A stretch of DNA of 49,945 bases. Origin: Phycisphaerales bacterium Planc_01. GTDB lineage: Bacteria; Planctomycetota; Phycisphaerae; Sedimentisphaerales; Anaerobacaceae. The position numbers and the translations under genes are program-made. Shown here piece by piece: positions 17,215 through 26,000 of this stretch; the first letter of the stretch is position 1, and each line of letters opens with the position of its first letter. The notes beneath the pieces were generated by a model. The model saw only the letters and a list, made by a program, of their open reading frames with translations. It ran no database searches and had not been told where the DNA came from. The DNA lies in assembly GCA_001603075.1 (NCBI GenBank), contig LVBB01000057.1:1-49945 (forward strand), written 5' to 3'.

Positions 17215-17693
17215 GCGTGCGTGGCAGCATGAGACAGCAGCGGCAGGCGGGCTTCCTGATGGCGAAGATTCGCCAGGTAGGCGAGCGCCTCTTCCTGCGC
17301 CGCCTCAAGGAGGCCGGCGTCGAGATCAATCCGGCCCAGGGGCGGATCATGTTCGCCCTCTGGCAGCAGGATGGCGTCTCGATCCAGGAACTGGTCAGAA
17401 AGACGCAGTTGGGCAAGTCCACGCTCACCAGCATGCTCGATCGACTCGAAACGATGGGCTACGTGCGCCGGCAACGATCCGACCAGGACCGCCGGCAGAT
17501 CCTGATCTACCGGACCGAAAAGGACCGGGCCACCGAGATGCAGTACGTGCAGCTCTCCGAGCAGATGGTCGAAATCTGGTACCGAGGCTTCACCGACGCC
17601 GAAGCGGATCGATTCGAGGCATACTTGCAGCGAATCCTGGACAACCTGACGGAGTATGAGAAAGCAGAAGAGGCGGGAGGTCACCGTGAGTGA
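17211..17693 (+). CDS. MarR-family transcriptional regulator
   Basis: 160 aa from a GTG that overlaps the previous stop (GTGA); an ATG at 17229 is an alternative. The winged helix is at about 45-110: 'AQGRIMFALWQQDGVSIQEL', recognition helix 'TQLGKSTLTSMLDRLETMGY', wing 'RRQRSDQDRRQILIYRTEKD'. Terminal helices would form the dimer interface. MarR proteins usually repress their own operon and respond to phenolic or oxidising ligands. Here the palindromes at 16139-16152, ahead of the first gene, are the probable target (inference). Confidence 0.9.
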   Translation: MSVRGSMRQQRQAGFLMAKIRQVGERLFLRRLKEAGVEINPAQGRIMFALWQQDGVSIQELVRKTQLGKSTLTSMLDRLETMGYVRRQRSDQDRRQILIYRTEKDRATEMQYVQLSEQMVEIWYRGFTDAEADRFEAYLQRILDNLTEYEKAEEAGGHRE

Positions 17694-18405
17694 CGCACAC
17701 GGACAGCAGAGACAATTCCAGGGATTCAGCCCCAAGGCATTCCGATTTCTCAAGGAGATTCGGACGCACAATGAGAAGGCATGGTTTCACGCGCACCGCG
17801 CAGACTACGAACGACATCTGCTTGAGCCGTTGCGTGACCTCGTGACGGACCTAGCCGATTGCATGCTCGATATCGACCTTTCCTTCGAAGTGGCGCCGGC
17901 CGTGGGCAAGACCATCTCCAGGATCTATCGCGACACGCGATTCAGCAAGGACAAATCGCCCCTGCGGGACTGCATGTGGATCACCTTCAAACGCAACAGC
18001 AACGACTGGGCCCGCTGGAGCGTGGGGTACTTCCTCGAGATCAATGCGACGTGGTACCGCTATGGAATGGGTTTCTACGACGCGGCCCCCGACGTCATGG
18101 CGCAGTTCCGCGCTCAGCTTGACGACAACCCCGAGCGGTTCCTCAAAGCAATCAACTGGTTCGACAAGCAGGACATCTTCACGCTCGAAGGCGAGACCTA
18201 CAAGCGACCCAAAGGCGCCGACAAGCCGGATCCGATCCGCACGTGGTACAACTACAAGAGCTTCTATCTGTGCTGCAATCGCAGGAACGACAAGGCCATC
18301 CGCAGCCCGCAACTGGTGGACGACTTGAAAACCGGCTTCGGCCTGACCGCCCCGCTCTACCACTACCTGCTCGAGACCCTGGCCCGCCTCCAGCCGCCGA
18401 GATAA
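17686..18405 (+). CDS. DUF2461 family protein
   Basis: 239 aa from GTG 17686, which follows GGGAGGT and overlaps the MarR stop; an ATG at 17656 has no usable ribosome-binding site. Family features run along the length: 'FSPKAFRFLKEIRTHNEKAW', 'VGKTISRIYRDTRFSKDKSP', 'GYFLEINATWYRYGMGFYDA', 'RTWYNYKSFYLCCNRRNDKA'. DUF2461 proteins are cytoplasmic and of unknown function. It is the last gene of the PNPOx-DUF3788-MarR operon. A small ACCCCG/CGGGGT hairpin at 18415-18429 follows, without a T run. Confidence 0.88.
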   Translation: MSDAHGQQRQFQGFSPKAFRFLKEIRTHNEKAWFHAHRADYERHLLEPLRDLVTDLADCMLDIDLSFEVAPAVGKTISRIYRDTRFSKDKSPLRDCMWITFKRNSNDWARWSVGYFLEINATWYRYGMGFYDAAPDVMAQFRAQLDDNPERFLKAINWFDKQDIFTLEGETYKRPKGADKPDPIRTWYNYKSFYLCCNRRNDKAIRSPQLVDDLKTGFGLTAPLYHYLLETLARLQPPR

Positions 18406-18591
18406 CCGTCCAGAACCCCGCAACGGGGTGGAAAACAGGCTGAACGTAAGTCCTTTGCCGCAAGTGGCCTACGGTACGTCCGAAAAAATTCCTCCGGATT
18501 TGTGAAAATCGCGTTACCGACGGCCTGACATGGGGCACTTATAGGGTGAACGCAACACACAACACAGGAGCAAATGGAGTAAGGAGGTGGC

Positions 18592-18804
18592 ATGATGACG
18601 GACGGCAGAGAGCGGCGAATCGACGTACCGCGGGGCCTGGATCACGGCAGCATCGCTGCCGGCCGAGCTCGTTTGTCGTCCGTACACCTCGCTTCGAAAC
18701 GACCCAGAAAGGCTCTCACAGCCTCTAACTCTAACCCAGGTGAACCCAGGTCAGGTCGCAGGTCACAGTCCACATCTTACCCGCTATCGCATCGCATACG
18801 GTAG
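18592..18804 (+). CDS. Possible small basic protein (uncertain)
   Basis: 70 codons (MMTDGRERRIDVPRGLDHGS). I do not recognise it, and the C-terminal half is Ser/Arg-rich like non-coding sequence. It is listed because AAGGAGGTGGC, one of the best ribosome-binding sites in the window, precedes its ATG, and a perfect 13-bp hairpin lies 28 nt after its stop. Just upstream is a minimal two-codon frame (ATGGAGTAA at 18574-18582) with its own GGAG, ending at that ribosome-binding site. A small RNA or a decayed gene is equally possible. The rest of 18406-19005 holds only short hairpins and the next promoter. Confidence 0.25.
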   Translation: MMTDGRERRIDVPRGLDHGSIAAGRARLSSVHLASKRPRKALTASNSNPGEPRSGRRSQSTSYPLSHRIR

Positions 18805-18831
18805 CAGCTCTCTATCACCTGCCTCCACCAG

Positions 18832-18863
18832 TCAAGCCCCGTCCAAGACGGGACGGGGCTTGA
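18832..18863. terminator. Perfect 13-bp hairpin
   Basis: TCAAGCCCCGTCC and GGACGGGGCTTGA pair perfectly around a 6-nt loop. There is no T run on either side, so it may end transcription from the left weakly, or stabilise a transcript end. Confidence 0.4.
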
Positions 18864-18936
18864 TCCTGGTGGTCCCGGCCGACCACATGGGAATCCTCCG
18901 TATCGCCCTTTCCGCTGCCGCCGCCTTCTTTTCTGA

Positions 18937-18964
18937 TTGATTGCATGTCGATGCACCCTACAAT
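18937..18964 (+). promoter_or_regulatory. Sigma-70-type promoter of the DUF2959 lipoprotein gene
   Basis: TTGATT (18937-18942), a 16-nt spacer, then TACAAT (18959-18964). It lies about 40 nt ahead of the start at 19006 and supports that start over the longer frame, which would begin inside the promoter. Confidence 0.55.
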
Positions 18965-19005
18965 ATCGGTTGCTCACTGGCTTGGTGTTCTTGAAAGGGA
19001 TAGAC

Positions 19006-19659
19006 ATGAGATCGTTGTTCTGGGGCACCCTCGGCATCCTGTTGGTCGCGCTTGGCGGCTGCGGCGGGGTCTACTACAACACCATGGAAAAGCTCGGCTA
19101 TCCCAAGCGGGAGATGCTCGTCGATCGCGTCCAGAAGGCCCGGGACGCACAGGAAGAGGCCAAGCAGCAGTTCCAGTCGGCCCTGGAGGAATTCACGGCC
19201 GTGACCAACTTCCAGGGAGGCGACCTGGAGAAGCTGTACAACAAGCTCAAGGACCAGTTGCAGCGCAGCGAATCGAAAGCGCAAGCGGTCGGAAAACGGA
19301 TCGACGACGTCGAGCGCGTGGGCGAGGCCCTGTTCAAGGAATGGCAGTCCGAACTCGATCAGTACTCCAGCCCCGAGCTGCGGCAGGCCAGCGAGGACAA
19401 ACTCGGCCAGACGCGACTTCGTTACGCCCGCGTGGTGGCCGCCATGCGCAGCGCCGAGATGAAAATCGATCCGGTCCTGACGGCCTTTCGCGATCAGGTC
19501 CTGTTTCTCAAGCACAACCTCAACGCCCAGGCGCTGGCGGCGCTTCAGAACGAGTTGGCCTCCATTCAGGTCGACGTCGCCGGACTGATCCGAGAGATGG
19601 AGGCCTCCATCGCCGAAGCGAATGCATTCATCGACGCGATGAACCGCGACCAGAAATAG
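19006..19659 (+). CDS. DUF2959 lipoprotein
   Basis: 217 aa from ATG 19006 (MRSLFWGTLGILLVALGGCG), after AAAGGGATAGAC. The lipobox cysteine is C19 in 'ALGGC'. The mature protein is almost entirely helical and charged: 'GYPKREMLVDRVQKARDAQE', 'KLYNKLKDQLQRSESKAQAV', 'MRSAEMKIDPVLTAFRDQVL', 'LIREMEASIAEANAFIDAMN'. This is the DUF2959 layout, a coiled-coil lipoprotein of unknown role, probably held at the outer membrane facing the periplasm. The stop is 21 bp from the convergent PHP gene, so the pair have overlapping 3' ends. Confidence 0.85.
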   Translation: MRSLFWGTLGILLVALGGCGGVYYNTMEKLGYPKREMLVDRVQKARDAQEEAKQQFQSALEEFTAVTNFQGGDLEKLYNKLKDQLQRSESKAQAVGKRIDDVERVGEALFKEWQSELDQYSSPELRQASEDKLGQTRLRYARVVAAMRSAEMKIDPVLTAFRDQVLFLKHNLNAQALAALQNELASIQVDVAGLIREMEASIAEANAFIDAMNRDQK

Positions 19660-19680
19660 CCCGTCACGTCGGGGCCCGAA

Positions 19681-20805
19681 TCAGCCCTCGGTGTCCACGC
19701 CGATCTGGATCGTGATCTGGGGCGGAACCTCCAGACTGACCGGCAGGCCTTTCGCCGGGGCAACGAGGAAATTGCTGACCGCATACTCGAATTTGTGCGG
19801 TTCCGAACTGGCCGGCACCTTCGCCCGGATCAGCGTGCTGGCATGGGGCGGCACGCTCACGGATTTCGGTCCCAGTTTTCCCGCCCGTTCCAGTTCGAGG
19901 GCAACGTCGCAGTGGTTCGTCAGTCGGAAACGCACGGTGTCGTCCTGGCCATATTCGATGTCGCCGATCGTGGTGGCGGCGTTGAACATGGCATCCAGGT
20001 ACTCCTTGCGGCCGATGAGCTGTCTCTCGTACCAGACCAGAGTCCGCCCGGCCACCAGGGCCTCTTTCACAGCGGCGAGCGTCTTGCCCCGGGCGAACAC
20101 CAGCGTCATCGAGCGATGCTGGTCCGGACTGCTCTGTTCGAGCATTGAAGGGGCATGGATGTCCGAGGTGCCCATGAACGTCAGGTTCTTTTCGAGCGCC
20201 CATTCGTGGGCCTCGGGATAGTAGCTGCGGCCGTTGACAACCTCGATCCCGTGCATGTACTTCTTCTCGTAGAGGGTGGTGTGGATGTCGAACCAGCCCT
20301 TCTTGTCCGGCTTCCAGCCAGGATGGTTCCACCAGATGAACGCCTGCTGTTCGGCCGCGGCCGCCATGCAATCGAGAAGATCCGGTGTGTCGAGCGGGTT
20401 GACGTCGTCGAGGAAAATCGCGTTGAAGTGTCCGGGCGGAGTGTCCCGGGTGATCTCCGTGCCCCGGATGAGCAGAATCCCGCGTTCCTTCGCGCGGGAC
20501 AAGGCGATCTCATAGGGCCGATTGTGGTTCGTGGGGACATCCACTTTGTGCGGCTGGTATTCGATGTGATCCGTAATCGAGAGGACGTCCAGCCCTTCCC
20601 GCCACGCTTCATCCACGCGGACGGTGGGCCAGACCAGACCGTCGGAGAACACAGTGTGGATGTGCAAGTCACATTTAAGGGTCTTGTATCCCAAAATATC
20701 CGGGAAATGAATCTCCCGTCGGGTCTGCGCGCACAGTGTACCGGCCGTCAGCAGAACAACCAGAATGCTCGTCGCCATAAGCCTGGATCGCTGAATCCGT
20801 CTCAT
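19681..20805 (-). CDS. Exported PHP-domain metallohydrolase
   Basis: 374 aa from the start at 20805 (MRRIQRSRLMATSILVVLLT), behind AAAGGGG; the signal peptide ends near TAGTLCAQ. The PHP metal motifs are all visible: 'CDLHIHTVFSDG' (HxH), 'LSITDHIEY', 'RGTEITRDT', 'WWNHPGW' and 'GTSDIHAPS'. PHP proteins are metal-dependent phosphoesterases; exported members with a C-terminal beta-domain (here about 285-374, 'TVRFRLTNHCDVALELERAG') are common in planctomycetes and of unknown substrate. It is transcribed divergently from the FHA gene. Confidence 0.88.
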   Translation of the reverse strand: MRRIQRSRLMATSILVVLLTAGTLCAQTRREIHFPDILGYKTLKCDLHIHTVFSDGLVWPTVRVDEAWREGLDVLSITDHIEYQPHKVDVPTNHNRPYEIALSRAKERGILLIRGTEITRDTPPGHFNAIFLDDVNPLDTPDLLDCMAAAAEQQAFIWWNHPGWKPDKKGWFDIHTTLYEKKYMHGIEVVNGRSYYPEAHEWALEKNLTFMGTSDIHAPSMLEQSSPDQHRSMTLVFARGKTLAAVKEALVAGRTLVWYERQLIGRKEYLDAMFNAATTIGDIEYGQDDTVRFRLTNHCDVALELERAGKLGPKSVSVPPHASTLIRAKVPASSEPHKFEYAVSNFLVAPAKGLPVSLEVPPQITIQIGVDTEG

Positions 20806-20943
20806 CGAACAACCCCTTTCCTTCCAAACGAACAGCATTTGAGAATCGGCCAACTGCCGCCGACGCTCCTTGACGCAGGATAACAGCTCTTCGGCCCGGC
20901 CGCAACGGCCAATCGGAATCGACGCATTTTATCATCTCTCGGA

Positions 20944-20972
20944 TTGACCGACCGTTAGAATCGCATTATTGT
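20944..20972 (+). promoter_or_regulatory. Probable promoter of the FHA-domain gene
   Basis: TTGACC (20944-20949), a 17-nt spacer, then TATTGT (20967-20972), about 100 nt before the start at 21074 in the PHP/FHA divergent region. Confidence 0.4.
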
Positions 20973-21073
20973 CGCAGGGGCGGCCTGGGCTCCCGGCCAA
21001 AGTGCCGGCCTGCGGCCCAGCGCCGACGGGAAGTGCTCGTGGCGCATGGCCTTCTTTTTGGAGAAGTCGTAGC

Positions 21074-21580
21074 ATGGACGAAACCGATCCGCTGTTTGTC
21101 ACCATCGACAAGCTCATTCGGATCTCACGGCTCAAAGAGCTTGAGTTCATCATGGGCAGTGATCGAAGCGATCGGATTTACGAGATCCGCACGGCCCTGC
21201 GCCGTTTGGAGCCGGGCCACTACCTGCTGGGCACCGGACCTTCGACCGTCGGGATCATCTCTCTGGACGAACACGATATCGTACTCGGTCGTCCCGCTAC
21301 CGTCCTGGAACCCCCGTCCACGGCGGCGCCCGATTACTGGGCCATCGATACGCTGTACTTCGTGCCGCGGGAAGTCTCGCGGAGCCATGCCCGAGTGTCG
21401 CTGCGAGTCACCGACGCCGGCCCCCGCCGCCTCGTCTGCGACCTGGGCAGCACGTGCGGCACGTTCGTCAACGACGCGCCGGTGGATCCCAGCGGACCGG
21501 GAATCATCCTCGAACACGGTGACATCATCAGCCTCGGGCCCTCGCGGATCAGCACGTACATCTACTACGAAGTGCCTTGA
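21074..21580 (+). CDS. FHA-domain protein
   Basis: 168 aa from ATG 21074 (MDETDPLFVTIDKLIRISRL), after GGAGAA. The FHA domain (about 60-165) is complete: 'GIISLDEHDIVLGRPA', 'EVSRSHARVSLRVT', 'VCDLGSTCGTFVNDAPVD', 'LEHGDIISLGP'. It should bind phosphothreonine peptides, the usual output of Ser/Thr kinases, but no kinase lies nearby. The N-terminal helix (about 8-50) may be a partner-binding segment. The gene ends 13 bp from the convergent nitrilase-family gene. Confidence 0.9.
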   Translation: MDETDPLFVTIDKLIRISRLKELEFIMGSDRSDRIYEIRTALRRLEPGHYLLGTGPSTVGIISLDEHDIVLGRPATVLEPPSTAAPDYWAIDTLYFVPREVSRSHARVSLRVTDAGPRRLVCDLGSTCGTFVNDAPVDPSGPGIILEHGDIISLGPSRISTYIYYEVP

Positions 21581-21593
21581 TCCACCCGCCGCC

Positions 21594-22670
21594 CTACAAC
21601 CGTTGCGTGACACCCTCGCGTCGCCGTCGCTGCGCGGCATCTGCTTCGGCAATATGCTGCTCGTGCGTTTGCAGATCGAACTCCTTGAGCACGTCCGCGA
21701 CGCGCACGTCGGGATCCAGGCTCTCGATGATCGTCCATTCCTCCTCGTGAAACGTGCGGATCGAGACCCTCCGACCGTACTTCGCCTGGATCTCCGGGAA
21801 CCGCCGGCAGAATGGCCACGAATGCAGAAACGCCTTTTCCAGATTCACCGGCGCGCAGACCCAATCGGCGTACTGCCCCGTGCCGGCGATCGCCCGGCCG
21901 TCGATGTCACAAATCTTCGTCGTGCCCTTCCACGTACTCGATACGACGCAGTACTTGTTCTCCCACGCCTTCGTGTTGACCATCGCACCGCCGCCGAACG
22001 CCGACGGCCAGAACACCAGTTCGGCACCCGCTTCGCGCAGCTTTCGCCAGCCGTCGGACCACTCGATATCGAAGCAGATCTGCGCTCCGAGCACACCGAT
22101 GTCTGTCTTGAAGACGGGCGGATCCGCTGTGCCCGGCGAAACCCCGTTGTCAAGTTCGCCGACGGTCGGGTGCATCTTGTGATACTGCCCGATGCATTGG
22201 CCGTGGCGATCGATGAAGACCGCCGCATTGTAGTACCGGCCGTCCACCACCGTCTGGATCGGACAGACAACGTAACAGTTGTGCTTCTCGGCGAACTGGG
22301 CGAACGGACGCGAAAACGGCCCGATGGGTTCCTCTGAAGACTCTGCCAGGGAAGGCTCCGAGCCGGTCAAATTGGCGAACGGGAACGCCTCGGGCAGGCA
22401 GATGACGTCGGGCTCAAACGGCGTCACCTCCGCCATCCGGGTCAGCACCTTCCTGGTCATCTCCTTTGGGTCGGCGGCCCGCAGACCGCTGAGCGAGATG
22501 CTCGCAATCCACACTTCCCGGGGCAGGCGTTGCCCTTTCGGCACGCGGCCCACCGGCCCTGGTGTGGCCTGGAGCCGACCGGCCGCCATGCCCAGGCCCA
22601 GACCGACCGATGCTGTCTCGAGGAAATGCCGCCGCGTCCATCCAGCCCTGTGTTCGTCCATCGCTGCCAT
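21594..22670 (-). CDS. Tat-exported carbon-nitrogen hydrolase (nitrilase superfamily)
   Basis: 358 aa from the start at 22670 (MAAMDEHRAGWTRRHFLETA), behind GGGAGAAAGG. R13-R14 in TRRHFLE, followed by a Gly/Ala-rich helix, form a twin-arginine signal. The catalytic Glu-Lys-Cys triad is present: 'VICLPEAFPF', 'IGQYHKMHPTVGE' and 'LGAQICFDIEWSDGW'. The fold is that of CN hydrolases that cleave amides, nitriles or carbamoyl groups. Export by Tat suggests a periplasmic substrate, which I cannot name. The C-terminal part is charged ('EADAAQRRRREGVTQRL'). Confidence 0.9.
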   Translation of the reverse strand: MAAMDEHRAGWTRRHFLETASVGLGLGMAAGRLQATPGPVGRVPKGQRLPREVWIASISLSGLRAADPKEMTRKVLTRMAEVTPFEPDVICLPEAFPFANLTGSEPSLAESSEEPIGPFSRPFAQFAEKHNCYVVCPIQTVVDGRYYNAAVFIDRHGQCIGQYHKMHPTVGELDNGVSPGTADPPVFKTDIGVLGAQICFDIEWSDGWRKLREAGAELVFWPSAFGGGAMVNTKAWENKYCVVSSTWKGTTKICDIDGRAIAGTGQYADWVCAPVNLEKAFLHSWPFCRRFPEIQAKYGRRVSIRTFHEEEWTIIESLDPDVRVADVLKEFDLQTHEQHIAEADAAQRRRREGVTQRL

Positions 22671-22774
22671 CCTTTCTCCCGCTGTGTCCGGTCCCAAGGC
22701 AGGTCGGAATCGAGCAGGTCCATGTCACTGCCCTGCCGGACCCGACATCTCAACAACGATTCGTGCGATCCGGC

Positions 22775-22802
22775 TTGACCTTGCCGCCTCGTGCGGTATA
22801 AT
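22775..22802 (+). promoter_or_regulatory. Near-consensus sigma-70 promoter of the subtilisin-like gene
   Basis: TTGACC (22775-22780), a 16-nt spacer, then the perfect TATAAT (22797-22802). It leaves a leader of about 230 nt to the start at 23039. The leader contains a CCTGGG/CCCAGG hairpin but nothing I can match to a known riboswitch. Confidence 0.65.
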
Positions 22803-23038
22803 AGACGATGTTCGTTCCTGGGTCCAGGAGTGAGGTGATCCCAGGGCCCGGCGAAAGAGACTGGAGGAGCCGTGCGTAGGAGGGACGAGGATCTGTTCTG
22901 GATTTCATTCGACGTGCGGGAGCGTCGGCGTGGCACGTGCCGTTCATTCCCATCTCGACCATATCGGACCGGACCGATCTATCACCCTTTAAGTCAAACC
23001 GAGGAAACCGTGCCGGAACAACGAAAGGGAGAGTACGC

Positions 23039-26000
23039 ATGAAGACGCACTACTGGAACAGGATCCTGGCGGCGACGGCCGTCTCGGTCGCGGTGTTGCT
23101 GTGGGCCCCTGCGGCACTGCTGTCCGACGAGCCGGATCAGACAACCAACATACAGGACCCGCACCCGGCCGCAAGTCTGAGATACGTCCCGGGTGAGGTT
23201 CTCGTCAGATTCAAATCCGACTCGGCCGCGGCCGACGATACACAGACCCGGACGGAGGAGGCCGCGCTGTGGCGTCTCCGGACGAATCACCGACTTGAGG
23301 TCCTCAAGTCAGTGTCCCGCCCTATGGACGCCAAGGGCCGGGTGCGTGGGCGTACCCCCAGGGCATTCCATGTGCTCAAGGCCGACGGCGATGTCCAGGC
23401 GATCTGTGCACAGCTTCGAGACGATCCGGATGTGGAATTCGCCCAGCCGAACTACATCTACCGGCCCTGCCGAGTGCCGAACGACCCGGATTTCGCCGAT
23501 CAGTACGCCCATCAGTTGATCCAGATGGCCGAGGCCTGGGACATCTCGACCGGCAGTCGCGACGTCGTGGTCGGCGTGTTGGGTACGGGAGTGGACATCA
23601 CTCACCCCGATCTGAACGACAACATCTGGGAAAACCGCAACGAAATCCCCGGCAACGGCATCGACGACGACGGCAACGGCTACGTCGACGACGTGCATGG
23701 ATGGAATTTCGAAAGCCAGAACAACGAGGTGGCCCCAAAGACAGCCCCCAACGGGATTGAAGGCCACGAGACGATGGTGGCCGGCGTCATCGCGGCGGTC
23801 GGCGACAACGGCAGAGGCGTTTGCGGCGTCAACTGGCAGTGCAGCATCATGCCGCTGCGCGTGAGCATCTATATCACGACGGCCGAGGTGGCTGAGGCTC
23901 TGGACTATGCGGCCGCCAACGGCGCCCACATCGTGAACATGAGTTTCGGCGCGGGCATCGAGGAACCCGACTGGGCGGGCGATCCGATCATGCACGAGGC
24001 CATCGACAACGCCTTCGCCCGAGGGGTTCTGCTCGTCGCCAGCGCGGGCAATTCCGCCACAGACGACGTATACTACCCGGCCGCGTACTACAACGTCATG
24101 TCCGTCGCTTCGACCGACGGCGAAGACGCCAAGACGGACCACAGCACGTTCGGCGCCTGGGTGGACATCGCAGCGCCGGGAACGGACATCGTGACGACCG
24201 ATCTCAATGGGGAGTACATCGCCACCGCCGGAACGTCGTTCTCGGCGCCCTACGTGGCGGCCGTCGCCGCTCTCGTGCTGGCCCATCGACCGGAACTGAC
24301 CCATGTGGAACTCCGGGCGATCCTGGAGAATACGTCAGACCCCGTCTACTACGGATCGGTCAATTCCGACGCCGGCTACATCGGGACCGGACGTGTCAAT
24401 GCCTACAGGGCTCTGCAGGCGGCGGACCGAGCGCATCCGCTGGGCGAGATCGCCACGCCCAGACAGGCCGAGTCGCTGGCGACGGACATTGAGACCGTCG
24501 ACGTGCTCCTGTTCGTTCACGGTGACAGCTACCGACTCGAATACAGCACCTACGCCAGCGGCGACTGGACGGTGGCGGCCGAAGGCGTCGGACCGACCGA
24601 GCCGAACGAATTCGTCCGGCTCTCCCTGCCCAGTCCGGGCCCCGGCACGTATGAGCTGAAGCTCACCGTGACCCGCGAAGGAATCGCGCACACCGACCGA
24701 AAGGTCGTCGGCATCGAAGCGGCGCCCAGCCAGGCCCCGTGGCCGACCCCCACAACCGTTCCCTATCCGCCGAACGATCAATTTTACGGTGGACCGATCT
24801 GCATCGACGTGGACGGAGATGGACGCAACGAGATTATCCAATCCTCTATCGCCTGGGATACACGCTGGGGCGACCCACGTCTGGCGATCTGGCGAGAGGA
24901 CGGAACGGCCCTGCCGGGCTGGCCGAAGCTGCTGTCCTTCGCCTACGACCCGCCCTTCTGCGCGGTCGGTGACATCGACGGCGATGGCGATTACGAGATC
25001 GTCGGCACGTGCAACTACGACGGGATCGTCTGCGCCTGGCACGCCGAGAGCGGTGAATACGTGGACGGCTGGCCCAAAGCGCTGGGAGGGTGGTACGGCA
25101 GTATCGTCGGCTATCCCGTCCTGGCCGACCTGGACGGCGACGGGGACAGCGAGATCATCATCGGCCTCGACTACCAGTCGGCGGACACCTTCGCTCTGCA
25201 CGCCCTCCAGGGCGACGGCACACCACTCTGGCAGCGGCGCTATATCTGCGAAGGGGCCATCAGCGCAGCGGACTTCGACGGAGACGGTGACATCGAAATC
25301 GCCTTCTGCGGATATGGTCCGGGCGTCAGCAATATCTACACCTATCTCTTCGATCATCAGGGCCAGTTGATCGCACGGTGGCGAGGTGGCAGCGGCAAGG
25401 GCACCGCCGTCGCCGATCTGGACGGTGACGGGCTGTGCGAGCTGATCTTCTGCACGGAGGACGGCGTGCAGGCGGTCGGCATCGACGGCAGCACCCTCTG
25501 GAAGACGCGGATCGGCGACGGGTTCGACACCGCCGGCGGTCTGAGCGTCGCAGACATCGACGACGACGGACGCAGCGAGGTGTTCGTCAACAGCTACGTC
25601 CGAGCGGACGGCTACTTCTTCACCCGGGTTCACGCCCTGGATTCCCAGGGCCGGCCGCTGACGGAAGCCGGGTTCCCCAAGACCGTCATCGGCGATCCGG
25701 GCCACAGCGTGCCGCTGATCGCCGACATCGACGGCGACGGACAGAAGGAGGTCCTCGTCGGCACCGCCGGCGCGGCGCTGATCGCCTGGGAGTCGGACGG
25801 CTCGATCGTAACCGGATTCCCCATGCTGACCTTGCCGACGGAGATCGACTGCACGGCAACGATCGCCGATCTCGACCAGGACGGCGACGTCGAAATCCTG
25901 GTCGGCGGCTACGACTACCGCTTCCATGTCGTGGACATGCCGGGGCGAGCCGATCCCGACACCACCGACTGGAGCGCGGCCCGGCACGACCCGCAGAACT

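Noticed and set aside
18406-19005. Search for a tRNA or other structured RNA gene in this gap
   Set aside because: No cloverleaf, T-loop consensus or known riboswitch core is visible; only hairpins and promoter-like elements.
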